Assembly (NCBI RefSeq): GCF_000321225.1
Contig: NW_004450949.1
Location: forward strand, 124,001-188,000
Origin: Odobenus rosmarus divergens
Lineage: Eukaryota; Chordata; Mammalia; Carnivora; Odobenidae
DNA: 64,000 nucleotides
Reading direction: 5' to 3'
The position numbers and the translations under genes were made by a program. The notes under the pieces are model-generated. The model was not told the DNA's origin. It made no database searches and was given only the letters and a program-made list of their open reading frames with translations. Position 1 is the first letter of the stretch, and each line of letters begins with the position of its first letter. Positions 22,729-33,645 of this stretch are shown in pieces.

Positions 22729-23516
22729 TCAGGGGGAGGTTGGCTAAGGAAGAGAGAGTATTCTTGAAGCAAATATAGTGTTTCTTTTAAGTTGTGTCCC
22801 CTTATAGCAAATTGGAAATTTTGGTGATAGACTTATTAAAGGGTGAGGAGGCAAACAGTGGAGTAACTGAGAGGGGCAGTTCCCAGGCGAGGACACTGAT
22901 GGACAGAGAGTGTTTGTCTTGGGCCACACATCGAGACAGCATAGCTGCACCTGAAACACAGTCTCTTGGCTCCCAGTTCAGTGGTCTCTCCATGGTGCCC
23001 CAGGGCTTTTGCTCTATGTGTTTATTACCTTCATATAGTGCTGGTTTGAAACCGAGCCTCAGGGTTTTTTCCTTATCTAGACATTCCCTCTTTCCCCCAC
23101 TTCCTTGCCATCTCCCTGGGCACCTGAAGCTGCTTGTCTCCACAGCAGGGGTGCAGGTAACACTCGCTTTCTGTGGTTGTTCCTCCTGTAGTCGCTTGAC
23201 CAGGAGCTCAGATCAGGAGCCCAGATTTCAACTGTGGGGAGCCTGGGGCATTTGTTTCCTTCGCCAACTCTCAAAGTTTGCGCTCTGGTTTTCCTGACGA
23301 CCTCTTCCCCCACTCTCTGTAGCTCCTTGGGTAACCTGTCTAAACTCCCGTCTGTTGTTACAGGCTGGTTAGCTGTGCTTCCCAATCTTCTTTCATTAAT
23401 TGGCCACATTCACAAATTTTGCAGTAGCCGTACACATATTGTATGCAATTAGGTCAACTAATTGTTGTCATTTTTTTTTTTTTAGCTAAGTACATTATTT
23501 AAATAAACTTTATAGC
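22729..23516. other. Unique sequence with the longest chance frame
   Basis: A 167-codon forward frame spans 22,794-23,297. It has no domain, overlaps reverse frames of 113 and 110 codons, and lacks clear exon signals, so I do not call it a gene. A T-run lies at 23,471-23,483. The last 12 bases are the left TSD copy of the following SINE. Confidence 0.5.
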
Positions 23517-23706
23517 AGGGCGCCTGGGTGGCTCAGTCATTAAGCATCTGCCTTCAGCTCAGGTCATGATCCCAGAGTCCTGGGATCAAGCCCTACATTG
23601 GGCTCCCTGCTCCCTGGGAAGCCTGCTTCTCCCTCTCCCACTCCCCCTGCTTGTGTCCCCCCTCTCGCTGTGTCTCTGTCAAATAAATAAATAAAATCTT
23701 AAAAAA
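23517..23706 (+). repeat. CAN-SINE
   Basis: Head 'gcgcctgggtggctcagtca', internal 'gtcatgatcccagagtcctg', tail 'aaataaataaataaaatctt'. A perfect 12-bp TSD 'aaactttatagc' lies at 23,505-23,516 and 23,707-23,718. The sequence is close to the consensus of the other copies. Confidence 0.97.
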
Positions 23707-23859
23707 AAACTTTATAGCGGTCCTATCAATAGATAACCAATATCATTGGCCAATAGAAAAATGAAAACAAACAATGCTATTAAGTTCTAGCTAGAGTCAC
23801 TTGCATGCAGAAGGCTATAAAGTTGATCCCTGTTCTTTTTTTGTTAAAAAAGGTGATTC

Positions 23860-24785
23860 ACTAAAACCACAATGAGCTATCACCTCATGCCTGTTGGAAT
23901 GGCTATTATCAAGAAGACAAGAGGTAACAAGTGTTGGCCAGGATGGGGAGAAAAGGGAACCCTCGTGCTCTGTTGGTGGGAATGCAAGCTGGTGCAGCCA
24001 CTGTGGAAAACAGTATGGAGGTTCCTCACAAAATTAAAACTAGAGCTACCCTACAATCCAGCAATTCCACTTCTGGGAAGGTAGCCGAAGGAAACAAAGA
24101 CACCATGTAGAAGAGACATCTGCACCCCCATGTTCACAGCAGCATTATTTACAATAACCAAGACATGGAAACTACCTAAGTGTCCACTGTTGGATGAATG
24201 GATAAAGAAGTTGTGGTGTATATATATACATTTAGCCATAAAAAGGAAGAAACTCCTGCCATTTGTGACAACAGGGATGCACCTTGAGGGCATTACACTA
24301 AGTGAAATAAGTCGGACAGATAAAGGCAAGCACTGTATGATCTCACTTAAATGGTGAATCTAGAAAAAACACAAAAAACCAAAAAACAAAAAAATCTTCA
24401 AAAAAACTGAGCTCATAGAAAAAGAGATCAGATTTGTAGTTACCAGAGATAGCAGGGTTGGGGGAGGGTGAATTGGAGCAAGGTGGTCAAAAGGTACTTC
24501 TGGTTATAAATAAGTACCCGGGATGTAACGCACAACATGATGACTATAGCTAACACTGCTGTGTGTATATGAGAGTTGTTAACAGACTAGATCCTAAGAG
24601 TTCCCATCATAAGGAAAAACACATTTTTCTTTCTTTCTTTTTCTTTTTTTGTATTTTTTATGAGATGATGGAGGTTAACTAAACTCATCGTGGCAATCAT
24701 TTCACAACATACTAAGGCAAACCATCATGCTGTGTACCTTAAACTTCTACAGTATTGTATGTCAATTATACCTCAATAAAACTGA
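23860..24785 (+). repeat. LINE-1 3' end (end of ORF2 plus 3'UTR)
   Basis: Landmarks in order: 'accacaatgagctatcacct', 'ggtgggaatgcaagctggtg', 'tatggaggttcctcacaa', 'caattccacttctgggaag', 'agtgtccactgttggatgaa', 'gcactgtatgatctcactta', 'gtgtaccttaaacttctac' and an 'aataaaactga' end. It is 5' truncated to 0.9 kb. A 75-codon ORF2-end frame remains but it is broken by stops on both sides. The CT/T-rich run at 24,625-24,655 is a local expansion. Confidence 0.9.
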
Positions 24786-24835
24786 GGGAAAGGATGATTA
24801 GCAAGTGGTAGAGGGGTTATAAAAGCAGGCTTTTA

Positions 24836-25057
24836 TTTTATTCATTTTTAAAAGATTTTTATTTATTCATCTATTTTAGAAACAGAGAGAGCAGGGTGAG
24901 GGAGAGAGGGTGAGGGAGAGAATCTCAAGCAGACTCCCTGCTGAGCACGGAGCCTGACATGGGGCTCAGTCTCACGACCCTGAGATCATGACCTGAGATT
25001 GTGACCTGAGCTGAAACCAAGAGTTGGAGGCTTAACTCTGAGCCACCCAGGAGCCCC
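24836..25057 (-). repeat. CAN-SINE, older copy, reverse orientation
   Basis: Reversed tail 'aaagatttttatttattcat' and reversed head 'gagccacccaggagcccc'. An internal partial duplication is visible: 'gagatcatgacctgag' is followed by 'attgtgacctgagc'. The TSD 'aaagcaggctttta' (24,822-24,835) versus 'aaagcagactttta' (25,058-25,071) has one mismatch, so it is an older insertion than most copies here. Confidence 0.92.
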
Positions 25058-25071
25058 AAAGCAGACTTTTA

Positions 25072-25711
25072 AATGATAAATGATAAAACAATGCCCAGCA
25101 GAGTAAATATATAATAAAGGTTAACTCTTGTTATTGTTAGGAGAATGATTTCAAGGGAAAAAGAGAACCATTCCAAGATGTTCCAGAATCCCTTCAGTCA
25201 TCGTGTCCTGTGGATTGTAAACCTGAATTCCTAAAGGAATTCAAATCAAGGGAAAGATCTCTGCGGACTGGTATTGTCAGGGAAAGAATTGTCATAACGT
25301 CCTTGCATTTCTAGTATGCTGTATATCCCCTTCAGTTTTTGAAATTATATTCCATTTATGGTTTTAGGAAATATGAGTAGGATTCATCACCAGAAGAAGA
25401 AAAATCATAAGAATACTGGCATCTCTATCTTGCTGAATTATTTATTGTTTTTTGCTGAGGAGCAGACTGTGTGCTTCTTGCCCTGCTATAGATGGATTGG
25501 ATTTGATTCTGTCCCCATGCAGTCTGGTGAGCTTATTCTAATAAGAACTTAATATTGCAACTATACAGTAAAGCTTTTGCATCCCTCTAGGACATTCCGC
25601 GCTACATGCTCTGAGCTAACCCTGTTCTTCTGATTATTTTGGACGAGGAAACTGAGTTATCTTCCTAGCTTACATGAGTAATCTTAGAATTGACATTTAA
25701 ATCCAATCAGT
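25072..25711. other. Unique sequence, nothing recognised
   Basis: No repeat recognised except a faint MIR-like 'ggaaactgagttatctt' near 25,649. Confidence 0.4.
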
Positions 25712-25915
25712 TTGTGTGTGTGTGTGTCAAGTGCCAGACACCATGCTAGGCACCTTCGCATCTGTTATTACAATTAGTCTTCAAAATAATCTTCTGAGGT
25801 AGACATTATTACTATAAACTTATTTAAAAAATAAGAAAGCCGAGGAGAGGTTAAGTAACTTGACCAGGGTCACCAAGTAGCATGTATTAGGAAACAAGAT
25901 GTCTGGCTGATTTCT
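25712..25915 (-). repeat. MIR, reverse orientation, led by a short (TG)n
   Basis: After (TG)8 at 25,712-25,727, the reversed MIR reads 'caagtgccagacaccatgct', 'tcttcaaaataatcttctgagg', 'gaggagaggttaagtaacttg' and 'accagggtcaccaagtagc'. Confidence 0.85.
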
Positions 25916-25980
25916 GACGCATACGCGTTTCTAGCGTGCTGTGTTGCTAGAGGCTGCATTGGTCGGCAACTGTCTGTCTG

Positions 25981-26161
25981 CCCTTCTTCCTCCCTTCTAC
26001 TTTTCCTCCTCTTCTCTCTCTCTCACTCTCTCTCTTTCTCTTTCTCTCTTTCTCTTCCCTCCTTTTCTCCTCCCCTCCCCGATCCTTCCCTTCTTCCTGC
26101 TCCTGTCTCTCCCTCCCTCCCCCCTCCTTCCTTTCCTGCTTCCTTCCTTCCTTCCTTTTCT
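25981..26161 (-). repeat. 181-bp polypyrimidine tract
   Basis: 174 of 181 forward-strand bases are C or T; the purines are at 25,999, 26,025, 26,081-26,082, 26,099, 26,105 and 26,138. CT, CTTT and CCTT units alternate. It is followed by a T-run at 26,167-26,177. The reverse strand is a polypurine run capable of intramolecular triplex (H-DNA) in mirror-symmetric parts. A 74-codon frame of Ser, Leu, Pro and Phe is a translation of the repeat. Confidence 0.9.
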
Positions 26162-26289
26162 GTAATTTTTTTTTTTTGTAGATTACTGTTTCTCAGCTAC
26201 AAGGTAAAGTAGCAGGGACATTGGATAAAATTAATCAAGTTTGTACTCTTGACTATTCAACTAACTATGGAAAATAGAGAAGTTTGAGT

Positions 26290-26500
26290 CCTCATTACTG
26301 TGCCAGGCATGAGGTAGGCACTATACATACACATTCCAGACCTTACTCCAAAGAGCAGTTCTCTGTGCTAGGCATTCTCATCCCCACATTGCAGGCAGGG
26401 AAGTGAGTCTTCAAGGGGCTCTGACTTGCCCTCTGGTTGTATAGTTACAGTGCATGGTGGAGTCAGAATCTGAAGACACATCTTCCTGACTCCACATCCA
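26290..26500 (-). repeat. MIR, reverse orientation
   Basis: 'actgtgccaggcatgaggtag', 'tgctaggcattctcatcccca', 'gggaagtgagtcttcaagg', 'gacttgccctctggttgta' and 'gtggagtcagaatctgaag' follow the reversed MIR order. Moderately diverged. Confidence 0.75.
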
Positions 26501-27034
26501 ATCTTTTCTTGGTTACGTTATTTTTTTCCTAATTAAACACTAGTTATGGTCAGAATTTGGACTATAAGACGGGCATATTTAAGATTATTTAAGAGGAGGC
26601 ATAGGGGGGTTTGCTTAATGGCAAAAATGAGACACTTCAAGGGCTGGGATCTGAGCAATTCCTCCCTCATTGGTACCAGATGACTGAAATGATGGAGATG
26701 ATGTAAAGATCAGTCAGAACATCTCAGTCCAGACTGAGTCCTGCGGGCTGATCAGTGAGAGCCATTGCATCCCACCTGCCTTGCTCTGGCCGGTTTGGGA
26801 CTGGGATTTCCTTCACCACTGACCTCCCATCTTCCCTTATGAGGATAAGATGCTGTTTACTTTCCATCCTAAATGATTATGGTTCTGTGAGCTGCTCAGA
26901 AGTCAACATGTTCCAGGCTCCCATCTTAATGTCGTGGGGATTAAAACTAAACAAAGCAAGCAAGCATTTGACAATAAATGAGTCTATTGGAAGTGAGTAG
27001 TGAGTGCAGAAGGGAGTGTGTGTTTCTTGCTTGT
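26501..27034. other. Unique sequence, nothing recognised
   Basis: No repeat or RNA gene was recognised. An 81-codon forward frame at 26,755 and an 85-codon reverse frame overlapping it show no domain. Confidence 0.45.
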
Positions 27035-27165
27035 TTATTGACTCTGGTGTTTTGGGCAAGTCTTTAAACTTTGGTTTGCCTCTGTTGTGCTCGCCATAAA
27101 ATGGGAGATAATAGTAGCACGTGTCTCTTAACACTCAGAGGTGGTGAGAGGTTAATTACTTAAGG
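27035..27165 (+). repeat. MIR, sense orientation
   Basis: 'gttttgggcaagtctttaaa', 'ctttggtttgcctctgttg' and 'cataaaatgggagataatag' match the central MIR core in the forward direction. Confidence 0.75.
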
Positions 27166-28437
27166 CCTCAAAAATTCTTCAGGCTTCATGGCCAGGACCA
27201 GAAATTGGAACGGTTTTCTTTCCAGGCCTTATCAAGAGCTCTCTCCTGCTCTCTGAGGCTCAAATCCTAGTGGGGAATGGAAGAAACAAAAAAGGAAGGT
27301 GAAAAAGAATTGGAACAGGAGAGGTTCATAAGAAGCTGTGTTCGGGAATGTTTTGCATTCTCTTAGATAAAGAGAAGTATCCAAAAGAAGACGCAAGGAG
27401 TCTGTTCACTCTTACTCTGCAAACTTCTGTGCTTGAATTACTGCTCTTTGGAGAGAAGTAGAGAAATTGTGTAAATTTTTTGAATGTGAGCGTATCCATG
27501 ACCTGGGGTGAACAGTGGATTTACGTTTGTAAATCTTTGAGTCTTCAGAGTAGACCCGGGTACTCCCCATCTCACTGTGCCTCCCTCCCCCCTCATGTCA
27601 TTTCTGGCCAGGGCTGGGATATAGGCCACACCTGAAGGGCAGAGCACCATCAGCCCACTGGGTAAATGCCTGGATACTATGGAGAGATTTCGACTTTGTT
27701 CTGTGAGACAGTTTTTCACTTTCAGACAAGATCAGATCTACAACAGACTCCTGAAGCCAAGGTCCATCTCTGCACGGCCCCCCATATTGTCCCCAGATTT
27801 CTACACAGCCTGGCAACTGAAGGGTGAGGCAGAAAAGAGAGCTGGATGCATTACCTTCTCTAATCAAAGGGAAAAATATTTTGCTCTGAAGTTTTTAACA
27901 GTTTTTCAGAGGGAATCAACAGCATTTTTATCATAGGACCCTATAAAGTCCCAGGTTTATTCCATTTTAATCTCTTTCGCAAAGGACTCCAATCAACCTT
28001 TGCTTTATAATAGGATATAAGACAACACAGCAAAGACACTTAGATACCCTTCCTTACCACGGTTTTGCCAAGGTGTTAAATACCTTCACATTAAGGAAGT
28101 TTTGGCAAAATAATTTTATATCTCTGCTATTTATAACATATGAAAATCTGAGTTCTCACATGGCCAGATTTTTCCTTATGACCAAGAGCATTTGGGTTTC
28201 TGTCCCTCTGTGGGTCCATGGACAGTGCATTAGAGGGTGAATGAGTGAGGTTTATGGGAGTGGTGGCAAGGGGGGGATCACATGGCTGACCCAGTATAGC
28301 GTTCCTAGGTTCCCATTATATACTGGAAATAGAGCTTCCGTCTGGCAGCTACAGAGCAAAAGGTTTTTCTCCCTGGCAGAAGGACAGGTTTATCAAGCTA
28401 TTTTTTATTTTTTTAAAGTAACATAGAAACCTTTTTC
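27166..28437. other. Unique sequence, nothing recognised
   Basis: About 1.3 kb without a recognised repeat. Frames of 61-93 codons overlap on both strands. A possible TSD half for the following LINE-1 ('acatagaaaccttttt') lies at about 28,422-28,437. Confidence 0.45.
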
Positions 28438-29128
28438 TGCCCCCCCGACCCACACTGAAGCTCTTTTAAAGAATTATTATGTTTCAGGTGTACAACATTA
28501 TAATTCAGCATCTGTATGCACTACAAAGTATACAAGTCTACAGATACCATCCATCACACTACAATTGACCCCCTTCACCCCTTTGTCCATCCCTCAACTT
28601 TGTTACCCCTGGTAACCACTGATCTGTTCTCCATATCTATGAATTTGTTTTTGTTTTATTTGTTCATCTATTTTGTTTGGTTTTTAGATTTCACATATGA
28701 GTGAAATTGTACAGTATTTGTCTTTCTCCTTCTGACTTATTTCACTTAACATAATATCCTCAAGGTCCATCTATGTTGTCACAAATGACAAGATCTCATT
28801 CTTTTTTATAGCTGAGTAATATTCCACTGTGTGTGTCTATATATATGTCATTATCCATTTATCCATTGATGGACATTTAGATGATGTATGGAAGCTTAGT
28901 GGTACGGAAGCTTATTACTGAAACTTATTAGTTTGATGTACGGAAGCTTATTAGTTGGACATAGTCTCATTTGTTTATTTTTGCTTTTCTTTCCATTGCC
29001 TTTGGAGTTGAATCCACAAAAACACTGCTAAGACCAATGTCAAGGAGCTTACCATCTATGTTTTCTTCTAGGAATTTATGGTTTCAGATCTTACAGTTAA
29101 GTCTTCAATTCATGCTGAATTAATTTTT
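28438..29128 (-). repeat. LINE-1, reverse orientation, 3' part
   Basis: Reversed 3'UTR ('tatgtttcaggtgtacaaca', 'ccccttcacccctttgtcc', 'tggtaaccactgatctgttc', 'tatgagtgaaattgtacag') passes into the reversed ORF2 end ('tgagtaatattccactgtg', 'tatccatttatccattgatgg'). A CAN-SINE at 29,129 splits it. There is no obvious T-run at the 3' edge. A diverged TSD is suggested by 'acatagaaacctt' (28,422) and 'cacagaaaccttc' (31,276). Confidence 0.92.
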
Positions 29129-31262
29129 TTTAAAGATTTTATTTATTTGAGAGAAAGAGAGAGAGTGGGGGGGGGAGAGGGGCAGAGGGAGAGGTAGAGA
29201 GAATCTCAAGCAGACTCCCACTGAGCGTGGAGCCTGACACGGGACTCAATCCCATGACCCTAAGATCATGACTTGAGCCTAAATCAGGAGTGGGCCACTT
29301 AACTGACTGAGCCACCCAGGCATCCCTTTATTGAGTTAATTTTTGTGAATGGTTTAGGATAGTGGTTTAGTTTCACTCTTTTGCATATAGCTGACCAGTT
29401 TTCCCAACACCATTTGTTGAAATGACTGTCATTTCCTTATTGTATGTTCCTGGCTCCTTTGTTGTACATTAACTGTCCATGTATGTGTGGGTTTATTTCT
29501 GGGCTCTCAATTCTATTTCATTGATCTGTGTGTCTGTTTTTGTGCCAGTACCAAACTGTTTTGATTACTATAGCTTTGTAGAATAGTTTGAAATCATAAC
29601 ACATGGTACTTCTAGCTTTGTTCTTTTTCAAGATTTCTTTGACTATTCAGGATCTTTTGTGGTTCCATACAAATTTTAGAATTATTTGTTCTATTTCTGT
29701 GAAATATGCCATTGGACTTTTGATAGGGATTGCATTGCATCTGTAGATTGCTTTGGGTAGTGTGGACATTTAAAAAATATTAATTCTTCCAATCCATGAA
29801 GACAGAATATCTTTTCATTTATTTATGTCTTTCTCAATTTCTTTCATTAGTGTCATAGTTTTCAGTAAATAGGTCTTTCACCATCCTTGGTTAAATTTAT
29901 TCCTAGGTATTTCATTCTTTTTGATGCAGTTATAATTGAGATTGTTTTCTCAACTTCTCTTTCTGATAGTTTGTTATTGATGTATAGAAATGCTACAGAT
30001 TTCTATATACTGATTTTGTATTCTGTGACTTTACTGAGTTTACTTATTAGTTCTGACAGGTTTTTTTTTTTTCTTTTTGGTGGAATTTTTAGTGTTTTCT
30101 ATATATAGTGTCATGTCAAATGCAAATAGTTACTGTTTTATTTCTTCCCTTTTGATTTGTATACTGTTTATTTATTTTTCTTGCCTCATTGCTATGACTA
30201 GGACTTCCAATACTATGTTGAATAAAAGTGGGCATTTTTCTCTTTTTCCCAATCTTAGAGAGAAAGCTGAAAACTTTCCCCCATTGAGTATGATGTTAGC
30301 TGTGGGTTTGTCATTTATGGCCTTTATTATGTTGAGGTAAGTTTGCTCTATACCCACTTTTTTGAGAATTTTCATCATAAATAGATGTTGAGTTTTACTG
30401 AGTGCTTTTTCTTTATCTATTTTGGGGTGATCATATGATTTGTATTTTTTATTTTGTAAATGTGGTGTATCATGTTGGTTGATTTGTGGATATTGAACCA
30501 TCCTTGAGTCCCTGGAATAAATCCCACTTGATCATGGCCTATGATCCTTTTAATGTATCGTTTAATTTCATTTGCTAATATTTCACTGAGGATTTTTATG
30601 TTAATGAAGGATAGTGGTCTGTAATTTTCTGTTTTTATGTTGTCCTTGTCTGATTTTGGTGTCAGAGTAATGCTAGCCTCATAAAATGTGTTTGGGAGCC
30701 TTCCCTCCCCTTCAATTTTTTTCTAAGAGTTTGAGAGAATAGGCATTAAATCTACTTTGAATGTTTGAAAGAATTCACCAGTGAAGTTGTCTGGTCCTGG
30801 GCCTTTGATTGTTGGGAGATTTTTAATTACGGATTTGATGTTCTTACTAGTAATTGGTCTATTCGGATTTTCTACTTTTTCCTCATTCAGTCTTGGGAGA
30901 TTATATGTTTCTAGGAATTTATCCATTTCTTCTAGGTTGTCCAATTTGTTGGCATGTAGTTGTTCACAGTAGTCTCTTAGCACCCTTTGCGTTTCTGTGG
31001 TATCAGTTGTAACTTCTCCTCTTTCATTTATTTATTTGAACCCTCTTTCTTTTTTTCTTGGTGAGTCTAGATAAAGGTTTGTCAATTTGGTTAATCTTTT
31101 CAGAAAACCAGTTCTTTGTTTCACTGAGCCTTTCTATTGTCTTTATAGTCTCTATTTCATTTATTTCTGCTTAATCTTTATTATTTTCTTCCTTCTACTA
31201 ATGTTGGGCTTTGTTCTTTTTTTCTAGTTCCTTTAGTCATTAAGTTAGATTATTTATTTGAG
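28750..31262 (-). pseudogene. LINE-1 ORF2 (reverse transcriptase) remnant
   Basis: ORF2p of LINE-1 would supply reverse transcriptase. Here only the region from the linker before the RT domain to the C-terminus is left, on the reverse strand. The catalytic F-A-D-D box reads F-A-F-D at 30,115-30,126 with a stop codon three residues before it. A CAN-SINE interrupts it at 29,129-29,331 and further stops and frameshifts are present. It cannot encode an active enzyme. Confidence 0.85.
29129..29331 (-). repeat. CAN-SINE inside the reverse LINE-1
   Basis: Reversed tail 'aaagattttatttatttga', a G9 run in the purine tract, and reversed head 'gactgagccacccaggcatc'. The TSD 'tgaattaattttt' (29,116-29,128) versus 'tgagttaattttt' (29,332-29,344) has one mismatch. 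'gagtgggccactt' replaces the usual 'ggcagccgctt'. Confidence 0.95.
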
Positions 31263-31273
31263 ATTTTTCTTTT
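29332..31273 (-). repeat. LINE-1, reverse orientation, ORF2 part
   Basis: Continues the reversed LINE-1 through the reverse-transcriptase region to about 31,273, where it is 5' truncated (the endonuclease domain is absent). Two reverse frames show family identity: 30,172-30,501 (ends in the 'IVLEVLVIAMRQEK' class of motif) and 30,723-30,983 ('EEMDKFLETYNLPRLNEE'). Confidence 0.95.
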
Positions 31274-31987
31274 CACAGAAACCTTCTTAAAGCTCCCCAT
31301 GGGAAGTCAAAGACTGCCACTTACAGGATCCACTTAAGGAGAAGTTTCCCCCTTGTCCTAAGCCTTGTGGGTAAATGCTGGCCAAGAGCATCTGCATGCT
31401 AAAGTTGCCAGAGAAAGAAGCAGTTGACCTCTGGTGTTTGTTTTGCAACTGACAGAGAACCAGAGGAAACTTTTCTGAAATGTTTGCTTCAGGGTACAGT
31501 GATGAAACTACTGTTGGCTTCTCTTAGAAAATTTGTTATATCTGACAGCAGAAAAATAGCTCCTTTTGATTATAAAAAAAATGAAGGAAGACTTTTATAA
31601 TGTCAATAATAGGCAAAGCAATAACTTCATGCTTTTCTCTTTGCAGGTGGTGACAGGTACCCTGGTAGGAATGGCAAAGCCCATCCTGACTCTCAAACAA
31701 ACCAGACTTTTCCCCCACAGCTGGATAAGGAGTGAACATGGGTGAGGCTGAGAACAGCTTGGACGGTAGACATCATGCACCAAATAGGGCTTTAATGCCA
31801 AATAGGCTCAATACATTTCTTTCTTAGAAGTGATTTCATTAGAAGAGGACATGTTATGGTGAGATAGGAAATAAGCATTTTAATGGAAACTAAAGATAAG
31901 GTCAAAGTAAATCACCAAGAATGATAGAGGAATAGTGAAAAAGGAGCAAAATTACGGTGGTTATCACTTTATGAGTTTAAGTCCTTT
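31274..31987. other. Unique sequence, nothing recognised
   Basis: No repeat recognised after the LINE-1 edge. The last 12 bases are the TSD copy of the next SINE. Confidence 0.45.
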
Positions 31988-32201
31988 CTTTTTTTAAGGA
32001 TTTTATGTACTTATTTATTTGAGAGAGAGCAAAAGAGTGAGAGAGAAAGAGAGCATGAGCAGGGAGGGGGCAGAGGGAGAAGGAGAAACAGACTCCCCAC
32101 TGAGCAGGGAGCCCAATATGCGTCTCGATCCCAGGACCCTGGGATCACGACCTGAGCCAAAGGCAGACACTTAACTGACTGAGCCACCCAGGCGCCCCAA
32201 A
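31988..32201 (-). repeat. CAN-SINE, reverse orientation
   Basis: Reversed tail 'aaggattttatgtacttatt', GA-rich tract, internal 'gatcccaggaccctgggatc' and reversed head 'gagccacccaggcgcccc'. A perfect 12-bp TSD 'tttaagtccttt' lies at 31,976-31,987 and 32,202-32,213. Confidence 0.97.
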
Positions 32202-32213
32202 TTTAAGTCCTTT

Positions 32214-33339
32214 TAAAAGATCATATTTCTTAGCGTGGCCACACTGAAGAAGCTTTACTAATAGATGAAAAGCAGGACTCTTGAGTGGACGTGTATGTTA
32301 ATATTTTCATGGCAGGTGAGATGTGCTTAAAGAAGGTCTGTTCAGATTGTGAGGTAGCAACAGGAATCCCCACTCACTTGGTGGCACATACCTTAATTGC
32401 TGGCAATATATCAAGAAGAAAATAAATTGCTTCTTTAATTCCAAACCCAAACTGATAGAGGACAATGTCATAGACCTAGAACTTGAATGTATTGTCCTGC
32501 TGAAGACATCTAGAATTAGAGTAATAAAGAACTTGGGCATTTCTCAAGGCTGCAGTTAGGACCCTGTCTCTAACCTGTGGATACAAGTGCCTGGCCTTGC
32601 TCTGCAGAGCTGTCACAGCCTGGGTAGGTTTATTTTGTGGGGTGAGCAGAGGTAGTAGCCATGCCTCACTGGAAATGCTTCTTAAGTTGGTGTGTAGTGT
32701 AAGCATTGAATATTCCCACCAAGAAAGGAAAGATGAAATAATTAGAAATGGGGCATTTTCCCAAATGCTTCCAGGGAGCTTTGCTGTTTTCACCTGGGGA
32801 CATAGGTTAATGCAGTTTTCCAACCAGCTGCACAGTGCAACCCAAACCCTGGCCTTTTAAGTACTCAGTGCTCACAAAGACAATAGATATTGGCACCTCG
32901 GGAAATACCTCGAGGTAATAGACCTCATTTAGGAAAAAAAATTAAGAGAACATCTAACTATCTCTGAAGTGTTGATATGGAAATCCCAGCATGATGTTAT
33001 AATACCTTTTTTTTCTTTCCCTGATTCCTATTTGGATAGGCTCCAATGCCATGCAGCAAGAGTACAGTCCTACTTTATCTTCAGTAGAGACTTCAGGAGC
33101 CCAGAAGACAAATAGTCCCTACTGAGGGGGTCATGTATTTTTGGGCGGCCCTCTGGATTGAGGTCAGTTGTCATGAAGGAGACCAGAAAGGCAGAGGAGG
33201 CTGCTTTGCTTTTTGAAAGTAAAGCTAATGACTCCCTTGCATTGTGTCATGTATGTGGTTATGTGATCTTCTTTCTGAGGCTATGTGTATGCATTTGTGA
33301 TTTTATGCGTATCTCCTTAACTTAGGAAAATAGCAAATG
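32214..33339. other. Unique sequence, nothing recognised
   Basis: About 1.1 kb without a recognised repeat. A 115-codon reverse frame (32,476-32,823) overlaps an 87-codon forward frame. Neither has a domain. Confidence 0.45.
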
Positions 33340-33645
33340 CAACTTGAGCTAGGAAGTCCTCCAATCTTGGGTTCTGTTTCTAGCTCTTTTCGACTTTATA
33401 GAATGACCTTTTTGCTGGACATTGACACATGCTGTTTGCTGGCTCTTCCAGTATGTTATGGGTAAAGCTAATAAAGTATAATCACAACGTCCTAAAAATG
33501 TCAAGTTGCTGCCCCTTGGGCCTCTCATAACTATTCTCATCTGCAAAATGGAGCTGGTAACTCTGCACCCTGCCTTCCCTGCACAGATGTTGCGAAGCTA
33601 GGCTAAAGAACATCTGTAAAGCAGTTTTAGATTTTGGAACATGGG
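33340..33645 (+). repeat. MIR, sense orientation, apparently interrupted
   Basis: 'cttgggttctgtttctagctc' and 'ctttatagaatgacctttttg' fit the first half. 'ctcatctgcaaaatggagct', 'gatgttgcgaagctaggc' and 'catctgtaaagcagttttag' fit the second half. About 115 bp between them (33,415-33,530) do not match MIR and may be an insertion of unknown kind. Confidence 0.6.

Noticed and set aside
22794..23297. 167-codon forward open frame, the longest in the window
   Set aside because: No domain or repeat pattern, overlaps 113- and 110-codon reverse frames, and no convincing exon borders. A frame of this length is plausible by chance in 64 kb.
25941..26165. Ser/Leu/Pro/Phe-rich 74-codon frame resembling a signal peptide or low-complexity protein
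   Set aside because: It is a translation of the polypyrimidine tract.
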